From positions 1-18,667 of the forward strand of contig CAZEAC010000093.1 of the NCBI GenBank assembly GCA_964510065.1: a stretch of 18,667 nucleotides of DNA, in the 5' to 3' direction. The notes beneath the pieces were generated by a model. That model was given only the letters and a program-made list of their open reading frames with translations. It searched no databases and was not told the origin of the DNA. The stretch is from CAZEAC01 sp964510065 (GTDB lineage Bacteria; Bdellovibrionota_C; UBA2361; CAIXSY01). Positions 13,048 through 18,667 of this stretch are shown here, piece after piece (within the stretch, counting starts at the first letter, position 1; each line of letters opens with the position of its first letter). Made by a program: the position numbers and the translations under genes.

Positions 13048-14224
13048 TCAGGTAATTGCTTCCTTTCGGGCCGGAAAAATGGTGGTGCTGGTCGATGATG
13101 CACGCCGCGAGAATGAAGGCGACCTTGTTATTGCGACCGAGAAGCTTACTACCGAAGCGGTAAGTTTTATGATGCGTGAGGCACGCGGCCTAATTTGCGT
13201 GAGTATTTCGCGTGAGCGCGCGCAGAAGTTGAATCTTCCGCTTCAGGTGTTAAGCAATAATTCGCCGTTTAATACTCCTTTTACCGTAAGTGTTGATCAT
13301 CGAAGTGTTGGTAATGATGGGGTAACCGCGTCGAGTCGAGTAAAGACTATGCGTGCGCTGGTAGACCCCGATGCGCGTCCTGAGGATTTTGTAAGCCCGG
13401 GGCATGTGTTCCCTTTAATTGCGAACCCGCTTGGAGTGATTGGAAGGCAGGGCCAGACCGAGGGCTCGTTTGATCTGGCCCGCTTTGCCGGATTTTCACC
13501 TTCGGGGGTAATCTGTGAGATTTTGGGTTCCGATGGCAATGTCGTACGTGGCAAAGCGCTCCAAGAGTTTGCAGATAGCCATGATATCCTTATTTCTTCG
13601 GTAGAGGAGATAATTCGACACCGTGTACGTGAGGAGATCTTGCTTCGTGAAGTTGCGCGGTCTCCGCTTCACACAGATTATGGAACGTTTCTTACCTGTG
13701 TGTTTCAAGATGACGTTGATGGCAAAGAGCATTTAGCGCTTGTAAAAGAGCCGCTTGTTGATTCCAAAGAGGGTGCGGCTTTGGTGCGAATTCATTCAGA
13801 GTGTTTGACTGGCGATGTATTTGGCAGTCGACGTTGTGATTGCGGAGCGCAGCTTGCGTTTTCGCTTGCGAAGATTGCGGAGCAGGGTGGAGTACTGCTG
13901 TATCTTCAGCAGGAAGGACGAGGCATTGGGCTTGGAAATAAATTACAGGCCTATGCACTTCAAGACCAGGGCCATGACACGGTAGAGGCGAATATCAAAT
14001 TAGGATTTCCGGCGGATATGCGTGACTACGCGGTTGCGGCGCGAATGCTGCACTCATTAGGAGTGCGGCGGGTCAGACTTTTAACAAACAACCCGGACAA
14101 AGTTGCGCACCTTGCAAAGTTTGCGATTGAGGTTTCCGAGCGGATTCCGGTGATTGTACAACCTGACGAATTTTCGGTTGGGTATCTTAGAACCAAAAAA
14201 GAGAAGATGGGGCATCTGCTTTAG
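13019..14224 (+). CDS. ribBA: RibBA: degenerate DHBP synthase domain + intact GTP cyclohydrolase II
   Basis: The 401-residue protein combines two riboflavin enzymes. The C-terminal GTP cyclohydrolase II (about 215-401) is complete: Zn ligands C262, C273, C275, QQEGRGIGL (297-305), Y312, R335 and LLTNNPDKV. The N-terminal DHBP synthase (1-205) keeps RRENEGD (29-35), GHVFPL (128-133) and E167, but the block GHTE, whose His is a metal ligand, reads GQTE (Q146). TTGxSAxDR reads NDGVTASSR (99-107), and the Arg after FPL is I134. Its DHBP synthase activity is therefore doubtful. The start ATG has GAGGAGGG upstream and lies inside the end of ribE, so the two are translationally coupled. Confidence 0.93.
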   Translation: MLQIQCAPFDQVIASFRAGKMVVLVDDARRENEGDLVIATEKLTTEAVSFMMREARGLICVSISRERAQKLNLPLQVLSNNSPFNTPFTVSVDHRSVGNDGVTASSRVKTMRALVDPDARPEDFVSPGHVFPLIANPLGVIGRQGQTEGSFDLARFAGFSPSGVICEILGSDGNVVRGKALQEFADSHDILISSVEEIIRHRVREEILLREVARSPLHTDYGTFLTCVFQDDVDGKEHLALVKEPLVDSKEGAALVRIHSECLTGDVFGSRRCDCGAQLAFSLAKIAEQGGVLLYLQQEGRGIGLGNKLQAYALQDQGHDTVEANIKLGFPADMRDYAVAARMLHSLGVRRVRLLTNNPDKVAHLAKFAIEVSERIPVIVQPDEFSVGYLRTKKEKMGHLL

Positions 14225-14235
14225 GGTTGTGAGTG

Positions 14236-14254
14236 CGATAAGCTGAACTTATCG
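14236..14254 (+). terminator. Hairpin after ribBA
   Basis: CGATAAG (14236-14242) and CTTATCG (14248-14254) form a 7-bp stem with a five-base loop, 12 bases after the ribBA stop. No T-run follows, so termination may be weak or rho-dependent. Confidence 0.4.
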
Positions 14255-14371
14255 GAAGTTTATAAACCGCAAAGGGCGGACACCCGTAAAGGAGTCGTGT
14301 TATCATCACAACTCGTTGGTCGGTTTGACTTGTCCCTTTGTACGTGCGCAGGCATCGAGAAGGAGACTTGG

Positions 14372-14383
14372 GAGATTAATCTC
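14372..14383. promoter_or_regulatory. 12-bp perfect palindrome before the hypothetical gene
   Basis: GAGATTAATCTC is fully self-complementary and lies 44-56 bases upstream of the ATG at 14428. It could be an operator or half of a small hairpin; no clear promoter accompanies it. Confidence 0.25.
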
Positions 14384-14427
14384 TAGTTAACTTGCGAACC
14401 ACTCAACGCTTTCTTAATGAATCAATC

Positions 14428-15045
14428 ATGGAAAGAGAACTGAAATCACTTCTTGAGAAATTCAAAGAATCGAGCGAGCTGCTTTTTATTAATCCCTTAG
14501 AACAGATTGCTAGAGAAAATAACTTTGCAGGCTACATCGTGGCTACGTGCATTCTCGTGCAGCTCGAGCGTATTGGATACGTCGTTAATCCCGAGGGAAA
14601 TGAGGATTCAAGCGGAAAATTTAGTGAGGGAAGATTTAAGCGCGGATTCGAGTTTGTTTTTAAACGGACTATCACTGATGCAGCCAGACTCCATGATGCA
14701 GCGGATCTAGTATGGAAATCGGGTCGCTGCGGCCTGGCACATGTGGCGCGCCTCAATAAGGGCGTATGGATTCACAACCACAGTTATCACGATCCTTTGA
14801 CGGTCAGTGCGAACGACGCCGAAATTGAAGTCCACATAAATTTAATTAAGGCAATTTCGGAGATCAGGTCTAGCTATGAAAGACTTATACGAGGCGAGGG
14901 GATAAACGCGGAAAATTCGGTAAAGCAACGTATAGAAGTCCTTAAAGAACTGACATCTTATTCAACAAAAGTACTTGCCGTATCAATTGAATCTGGTGCA
15001 AGGGTCTCTTCACCAAAAGTAGTCATTAGCGGGGCTAGCGATTAG
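14428..15045 (+). CDS. Hypothetical protein with an Rx4H motif
   Basis: The product is 205 residues from ATG 14428; TTG 14392 would add 12 residues. Neither has a Shine-Dalgarno site. The protein is soluble-looking and mostly helical, with a helix-rich N-terminus (ELKSLLEKFKESSELL) and a long helical C-terminal part. GRCGLAHVARLNKG contains R-x4-H (R100, H105), a pattern seen in HEPN-type proteins, many of which are RNases. This is a short motif and could be chance. No partner nucleotidyltransferase or antitoxin gene is beside it. I do not recognise a family with confidence. It starts the accessory region to the right of the rib genes. Confidence 0.55.
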   Translation: MERELKSLLEKFKESSELLFINPLEQIARENNFAGYIVATCILVQLERIGYVVNPEGNEDSSGKFSEGRFKRGFEFVFKRTITDAARLHDAADLVWKSGRCGLAHVARLNKGVWIHNHSYHDPLTVSANDAEIEVHINLIKAISEIRSSYERLIRGEGINAENSVKQRIEVLKELTSYSTKVLAVSIESGARVSSPKVVISGASD

Positions 15046-15107
15046 GACTGATCAGAGTTGTTTTAGCCAGCAAGAGCAAATGCAATAACAAACACCGGAG
15101 AAAATAG

Positions 15108-15317
15108 CTATTCACGAGTCGTTGCAGAAGCATTTCCAGTAACGACTTGAACGAGAGATCCTCTTTTGGGAAACCCGCCAGATTCGAAAAATTTCGGAAA
15201 CATTCCAGCTACAAAATCCTCTATAGAGTTAAATACTCTTCCTGCCGGATTTCCTCCCGGTCGCTGTCCTTTTGACGCCAGACGTTCCTTGGACTGCCTT
15301 TTCTTCTTGGTGCTCAT
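15108..15317 (-). CDS. Small basic hypothetical protein
   Basis: The frame encodes 69 residues from ATG 15317, preceded by AAAGGAA on the minus strand. The N-terminus is strongly basic (MSTKKKRQSKERLASKGQRP), followed by a short hydrophobic/aromatic stretch (FVAGMFPKFF). This could suit nucleic acid or membrane binding. No family is recognised. It converges with the hypothetical gene at 14428 and stands alone; the ribosome binding site is the main support. Confidence 0.4.
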   Translation of the reverse strand: MSTKKKRQSKERLASKGQRPGGNPAGRVFNSIEDFVAGMFPKFFESGGFPKRGSLVQVVTGNASATTRE

Positions 15318-15396
15318 TTATTCCTTTTATGCCAGACAAGTACTTCTGAGTGAACATCGGATTAAGTTCAGAATTAAAGTAATTCTCCAAGGTAAA

Positions 15397-15418
15397 TTCT
15401 CTCGGAGACCGCGCGCAA
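15397..15418 (-). repeat. GCGCGC repeat, copy 1
   Basis: On the minus strand this reads TTGCGCGCGGTCTCCGAGAGAA. It matches copy 2 at 21 of 22 bases in inverted orientation, and shares a 19-base exact core with copy 3. On the minus strand TCTCCGAG pairs with CTTGGAGA ten bases on (one G-U pair), giving an 8-bp hairpin. Confidence 0.75.
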
Positions 15419-15540
15419 GCAATTGAAAATCAATTTGGACAATGTCCTAAGCGAGGCACTATTCGTTAGGTAAAAAATTTATCTAAGTCCCAGTTCTGAA
15501 TCAATAAATACCTGGAGTTCAAATCGTATTTTTCGGTTCT

Positions 15541-15562
15541 TTGCGCGCAGTCTCCGAGAGAA
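15541..15562 (+). repeat. GCGCGC repeat, copy 2 (inverted to copy 1)
   Basis: The 22-base sequence starting TTGCGCGCAGTCTCCGAG is the inverse of copy 1 with one mismatch. The two copies enclose 122 bases. Confidence 0.75.
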
Positions 15563-15649
15563 TCCATAAAGGAATTTCCAAATCTTCTCAAAGCCGTGCG
15601 CAGAATTGGCAGAGAATGATAATAAAAAATTGGCGGACTCAGCAAATCG

Positions 15650-16678
15650 CTAGAATCTGTAAGATATCGCCGCACGGATCTTATAATCCGGCACAGCTTG
15701 AAATTCTGAATTGTTTATATCAAGAGGAATGTCCCATGCAACTTCTGCATTCCAATTGCCTGCCGTAGCGACAAGTTCAGGGCCCCAAAATATTGAACGC
15801 AGTCCTGTATCGCCAGCAGTTTCCCCGTTAAGATTATCTTTTCGTTTATATTCACCTGAAAGATTAGCCTTGAGCGCAAGCGTATGCTCATGACCAAGGC
15901 TCAAATAGTATCCTGGTCCAGCTTCCCACGTAAGATCATCGGCATACTCGTAGTCAAAATCGCCTCTAGTACGGAAAACATATTGCAATGTTCCAGCGCC
16001 AAATACTCTTCCGTGTTCCGCGAAGACATTGAATCCGACTGGAAAATCGTATGAGCCTGTCCCTAAAGCCAAATCGTGACCATGAACGGCGCTCTGAATG
16101 GTTTCTTCATCGTCATTATGAGCTCCATGACGCGGAATTAGAGTTGAGTGCATATGCAACGCCGGTTCTTCGGCGTTTTCATCATGATGATCTTCTTCCA
16201 GTTCCTCTCTAATTCTATCGCTATCACCGGTCGGCAATTTAATTCCGCCTAGAAGTTGCACATAGAATATAGTTGCGTTCTCTCGGTATTCGTAGGGTAT
16301 GTATTTTGCAAGAATCGACATATCACCGATTCCTGCCTCAGTGCCGCGATCTACCACGCCGTTTTCAATCCGCTTAAATCTTCGATTGATGTACGGAAGA
16401 CTTACTTGCAAACTAAGTTTGCTATCAAGCGAATAGCTTCCGAATAGCTGCGTTATCGAACTCTCCATGTGCTGATGACCTTCATTCTCGACATAATGGC
16501 CATCGTTCTGTACTTTTCCAAAACTCGCAAATTGTTCAGCGAGGCCCACTCGAAGAGAGTTCGAAGAAAGCTGCGCCGCGTCGACTGCGTTATAGATAGA
16601 GCAGAGGTCGCATGCGAGAGCGGGCCAAGAGAAGATTAAAAATAGGCAAGAAGTTACAAGATACCTTTTATATTTCAT
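15650..16678 (-). CDS. Outer-membrane beta-barrel protein with a His/acid-rich loop
   Basis: The protein is 342 residues with a signal peptide (MKYKRYLVTSCLFLIFSWPA, cleavage near ALA before C23) and a mature start CDLCSIYN. Amphipathic beta strands run to the end and the last residue is Phe (ISYRF), the signal recognised by the BAM machinery. GGIKLPTGDSD (144-154) and LGTGSYDFPVG (205-215) match the family of MetA-pathway/phenol-degradation-like outer-membrane channels. Between them, residues 155-202 form an insert rich in Glu, Asp and His (EEDHHDENAEE, HMHS, RHGAHNDDEE) that could bind divalent metal. AGGAAG precedes the ATG. A perfect palindrome overlaps the predicted promoter. Solute and role are unknown; metal handling is inference. 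Confidence 0.8.
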   Translation of the reverse strand: MKYKRYLVTSCLFLIFSWPALACDLCSIYNAVDAAQLSSNSLRVGLAEQFASFGKVQNDGHYVENEGHQHMESSITQLFGSYSLDSKLSLQVSLPYINRRFKRIENGVVDRGTEAGIGDMSILAKYIPYEYRENATIFYVQLLGGIKLPTGDSDRIREELEEDHHDENAEEPALHMHSTLIPRHGAHNDDEETIQSAVHGHDLALGTGSYDFPVGFNVFAEHGRVFGAGTLQYVFRTRGDFDYEYADDLTWEAGPGYYLSLGHEHTLALKANLSGEYKRKDNLNGETAGDTGLRSIFWGPELVATAGNWNAEVAWDIPLDINNSEFQAVPDYKIRAAISYRF

Positions 16679-16713
16679 TTTAGATGCTTCCTTCTATGTT
16701 ACGTAAGGATAGC

Positions 16714-16750
16714 AGCGAAAAATACTATATCAATGCGACATATTGTCGCA
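16714..16750 (-). promoter_or_regulatory. Promoter of the outer-membrane protein gene with 17-bp palindromic operator
   Basis: TGCGACA (16734-16740) and TGTCGCA (16744-16750) are exact inverted repeats with TAT between. On the minus strand GCGACA within the site can serve as -35 and TAGTAT, 17 bases on, as -10. A regulator bound here would block RNA polymerase. The 7-3-7 form resembles sites of metal-responsive repressors of the Fur/Zur type, but I cannot assign it. Confidence 0.55.
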
Positions 16751-16870
16751 CTTTTCTCATTTGATTTATTTAAGCTTTATCGGATCCTTAGCGATTTTTC
16801 GGTGAAGCGAGCGCCGATGCAGGCCCATGACTTGCGAAGCTCGAGGATTATATTGCGAAATCCGAGATCA

Positions 16871-16913
16871 TTTTCTCGGAGACCGCGCGCAACAAGCCTC
16901 GCGATTAGGGACT
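16871..16913 (-). repeat. GCGCGC repeat, copy 3 (long form)
   Basis: The minus strand reads AGTCCCTAATCGCGAGGCTT then GTTGCGCGCGGTCTCCGAGA. It shares 19 exact bases with copy 1 and aligns along about 42 bases with copy 4. TCCGAG and CTCGGA just after the core form a 6-bp hairpin around AAAATGAT. It overlaps the end of the gene at 16905-17756. Confidence 0.75.
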
Positions 16914-17756
16914 CGGCCGGTTAACACTCTGTTCCGCCATAGTAAAGCTCTCTGGAGTATCCTCTCCAATTCTCTGACTAACCACTACGGTCCTTTCTTG
17001 CATCGGGTCAAAAAATACATCCCAACCTACTTCCTTAAACCATAGCCGATAAATCGAATGAATCCCACTGTCGTCGAAAGCAACCATTTTCTCGATTGTA
17101 CGTGGGTCTTGATAGGGGCAGCAATTAAGTCCCAAAGATTCATACGCCCGGCGTCTATGCGCATCTGTCAGGGGCAAGTGCATAGGATCTCCCGATAGTC
17201 GTGTAAGCTTAATGTCAGAGCTTACATACGTGACTTTCAACCCGGAAGAGACTTTCACCGCAAGACCCTCCTTCAGAACGGGAAAGCCCTTATAAAGTCT
17301 CTGCAATTGAAAGAAATCTTGCCCCTGAAATTTGGAGATACCAGTGATCCTAAGATCGTTCAGGTTTTCATCTACATTAAGCAGCTCATGAAATTTCCGC
17401 AAAAATCCAGCAGCGACTTCTTTTGAGGTCTTTGCGCCAGGAACGCTCACCGCCCCCTCAATTCTTGTCAACTGCGCCGATGGTCCATTGCAATTTAGAC
17501 TTCGTTCCGGCCGCGAGGCGCAGTCTATGCAAAATGTTTTATGACTTTCTCTAAATACCTTTGCTCCTGGGATTATCGTACAAATGTCTTCATCATCAAA
17601 CTTCATTGTCCAACTGAGCAGTAGATCTTGTTGTGGTCCTACATTTTCACATTTTTCATCACACGCATGCGCCGAAAAAACAACAACTGTTGTGCCTATA
17701 AACAATGCCATTAAGACGTAAACTCTTTGTAGACGCATAAAAAAGTAAGCGCTCAT
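16905..17756 (-). CDS. Secreted protein with FTP propeptide-like domain, no peptidase
   Basis: The product is 283 residues (or 277 from ATG 17738; no ribosome binding site decides between them). A signal peptide is clear: basic start, hydrophobic stretch VYVLMALFIGTTVVVFSA, cleavage near AHA-C. Residues 113-181 fit the FTP domain, the inhibitory propeptide of thermolysin/fungalysin metalloproteases: AAGFLRKFHELL, FFQLQRLYKGFPVLKEGLAVKV and GLKVTYVSSDI. No HExxH peptidase follows. Eight or so cysteines (CDEKC, CIDC, CCPYQ) suggest disulfides in the periplasm. An orphan FTP protein could act as inhibitor or carrier of a protease encoded elsewhere; that is inference. Its 3' end runs into repeat copy 3. 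Confidence 0.75.
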   Translation of the reverse strand: MSAYFFMRLQRVYVLMALFIGTTVVVFSAHACDEKCENVGPQQDLLLSWTMKFDDEDICTIIPGAKVFRESHKTFCIDCASRPERSLNCNGPSAQLTRIEGAVSVPGAKTSKEVAAGFLRKFHELLNVDENLNDLRITGISKFQGQDFFQLQRLYKGFPVLKEGLAVKVSSGLKVTYVSSDIKLTRLSGDPMHLPLTDAHRRRAYESLGLNCCPYQDPRTIEKMVAFDDSGIHSIYRLWFKEVGWDVFFDPMQERTVVVSQRIGEDTPESFTMAEQSVNRPSP

Positions 17757-17842
17757 AACATTTGCTTACACGAACGCGACATTACGGAGGCAATCTAAAT
17801 CGGCTAATTCCTCAGCGTCTCGTGCTAAGCCGGGTATCCCTT

Positions 17843-17878
17843 ATCACTTGGCTTGCCCAACATTTCATAGCCAGTGAT
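17843..17878. terminator. Imperfect hairpin between the two secreted/hypothetical genes
   Basis: ATCACTTGGCT (17843-17853) pairs with AGCCAGTGAT (17869-17878) with one bulged base and a 15-base loop. It straddles the stop codon of the leftward gene at 17865. No T-run follows. Confidence 0.35.
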
Positions 17879-18488
17879 TAGAGACTAATCCCGTTGGGCA
17901 CCGATTTATTCCCGATTCTCCTCTAAACAGTCCGGAAATAACTGCCATCGCCCGATCCGCTCGAGATTTATCTTTAGATGCTTCGCGAGTGAGGTCGTCT
18001 TTAATAGACTGACTGAAAAGCCTCTGAATTTCGGCTGCGGACCAACTTGAATTTCCAGAGCGGCCGACAATTCTCCCGTCTGGCGCGAACCACAGTTCTT
18101 GACCTTGTTCAATTTTCCCTGCCCTGTCAAACGAGTAAACTAGCAATGCCCCTGGCTCAGTAGGGGCGCCTCCACGGTTACAAATCGCGTAACAGTAGGT
18201 TCGATTCGCGTCAAGGGTACAGCAAACGCGCTGAAAAACTACTGTCGTATTTGAGGCTCTCTCTCTCAAGGTTTCTTCTTGCACTTGCTTCAATGTTGCA
18301 AGAGGATCTGTTCTTTTCGGTGGAAAACTCTGCTCTGGCATAGGTAATAGTCGAAATAATTTAACTTTCAATAACTGGTTATTAAAGAACTGCTCGAAAG
18401 TGTGCTTTAGGGCTTCACCAAAGACCATTTTCTTGGAAACCCGCGCAACAAGGCTCGGGAGTAGGGACTTAAGCTCGTTAAGGCCCAA
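17865..18488 (-). CDS. Hypothetical protein, unrecognised
   Basis: The frame encodes 207 residues from TTG 18488, which has AGGAA a few bases upstream; ATG 18428 would give 187 residues but has no binding site. The first 20 codons of the long form coincide with repeat copy 4, so either the repeat is translated or it is the 5' leader and the ATG is the start. The C-terminal part holds several cysteines (VCCTL, YCYAIC, NRCPTG) and a strand-rich section GALLVYSFDRAGKIEQGQEL followed by WFAPDGRIVG that suggests a beta domain. No signal peptide is evident. I do not recognise a family. It precedes the FTP-like gene in the same direction. Confidence 0.5.
   Translation of the reverse strand: MGLNELKSLLPSLVARVSKKMVFGEALKHTFEQFFNNQLLKVKLFRLLPMPEQSFPPKRTDPLATLKQVQEETLRERASNTTVVFQRVCCTLDANRTYCYAICNRGGAPTEPGALLVYSFDRAGKIEQGQELWFAPDGRIVGRSGNSSWSAAEIQRLFSQSIKDDLTREASKDKSRADRAMAVISGLFRGESGINRCPTGLVSNHWL
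18428..18469 (-). repeat. GCGCGC repeat, copy 4 (diverged long form)
   Basis: Aligns with copy 3 from TTTTCT[CT]GGA through CGCGCAACAAG to TAGGGACT, with a two-base deletion and a few substitutions. CCAAG and CTTTGG beside it keep a hairpin in the place where copy 3 has CCGAG and CTCGG. Confidence 0.6.
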
Positions 18489-18600
18489 TAGTTCCTACTT
18501 TGATTCTAAGATTTAATTGATTAGAAACTGCGACTTAGAGAAGTTTCGTGCCGAGCAGGTGATGTCTCACTTAAGACTTTCTTAGGTTCCGTAACCAGGT

Positions 18601-18622
18601 CTTTGCGCGCGCTCCCTGGAGC
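18601..18622 (+). repeat. GCGCGC repeat, copy 5 (weak)
   Basis: CTTTGCGCGC matches the start of copy 2 with its flank; the remainder is diverged but forms its own hairpin, GCTCC/GGAGC. No gene is seen from 18489 to the window end. Confidence 0.35.
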
Positions 18623-18667
18623 CTGACCGAAAAGTAACAGTTAAGTCATTGAAAGGATAGATACCGG

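Larger units (their letters stand above)
15318..15649. other. 332-base region carrying an inverted pair of repeats
   Basis: No gene is convincing here. It is framed by two facing repeat copies (15397-15418 and 15541-15562). The stretch between them is A/T-rich and includes small hairpins such as AATTG/CAATT near 15421 and CCTAA/TTAGG around 15445-15470. Open frames overlapping the 3' end of the outer-membrane protein gene look like shadows. Confidence 0.45.

Noticed and set aside
14255..14300. GCAAAGGGCGGACACCCGTAAAGG as a riboswitch or small RNA
   Set aside because: Some words recall c-di-GMP riboswitch segments, but the helices and conserved core are not there.
14297..14386. 29-codon GTG frame after ribBA with AAAGGAG nearby
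   Set aside because: The binding site is only two bases from the GTG, too close for initiation, and the product has no recognisable feature.
15445..15475. CCTAAGC...CGTTAGGT, reminiscent of an integron attC core
   Set aside because: Too short between the arms, the left core does not end in AAC, and no integrase or cassette array is present.
15466..15768. Open frames overlapping the 3' end of the outer-membrane protein gene
   Set aside because: They overlap a well supported gene or a repeat and show no family or ribosome binding site.
18198..18210. GGTTCGATTCGCG, like a tRNA T-arm
   Set aside because: No anticodon arm or acceptor stem can be formed around it, and it lies inside a protein-coding frame.

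Overview
The window looks like a piece of chromosome from a Gram-negative bacterium of intermediate GC content. Secreted and outer-membrane-type proteins at the right end, Shine-Dalgarno-led genes and conserved housekeeping order support this. The order rpmF-plsX-fabG-acpP followed by glyA-nrdR-ribE-ribBA is common in Proteobacteria and deltaproteobacteria-like lineages. I cannot name a genus from the sequence alone.

Layout: (1) 1-80 resembles the extreme 3' end of a 23S rRNA gene (plus strand) with no 5S gene after it. (2) 140-1913 is a leftward group: a 196-residue protein of unrecognised family, a small membrane protein and a DUF2207-like membrane-anchored protein. (3) 2362-7417 is a rightward accessory cluster: a 677-residue fusion (unknown N-domain, divergent GTP-cyclohydrolase-II-like domain, HAD domain without its nucleophile), a nucleoside-deoxyribosyltransferase-like protein, an intact HAD phosphatase, and a CNT-family nucleoside transporter. 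The N-domain of the fusion is paralogous to the 196-residue protein encoded divergently beside it. (4) 7633-10363 is the ribosomal/lipid block rpmF, plsX, fabG, acpP, ended by a clear intrinsic terminator. (5) 10609-14224 is glyA-nrdR-ribE-ribBA. The ribBA product keeps an intact GTP cyclohydrolase II half, but its DHBP-synthase half has changes at several normally conserved active-site positions. (6) 14428 to the end is an accessory region with hypothetical genes, a beta-barrel outer-membrane protein preceded by a perfect operator-like palindrome, an orphan FTP-propeptide-like secreted protein, and at least five copies of a GCGCGC-containing repeat that fold next to short hairpins.

How the parts may work together: region 3 is the best candidate for an undescribed system. 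Nucleoside uptake, a Zn-site-bearing cyclohydrolase-like domain, a glycosidase/transferase-like fold and a phosphatase would together suit salvage, remodelling or clean-up of a nucleotide or a pterin/flavin-like compound. The sequence does not reveal the substrate. The same window holds a canonical GTP cyclohydrolase II in ribBA, so the divergent copy is unlikely to be there just to supply riboflavin.
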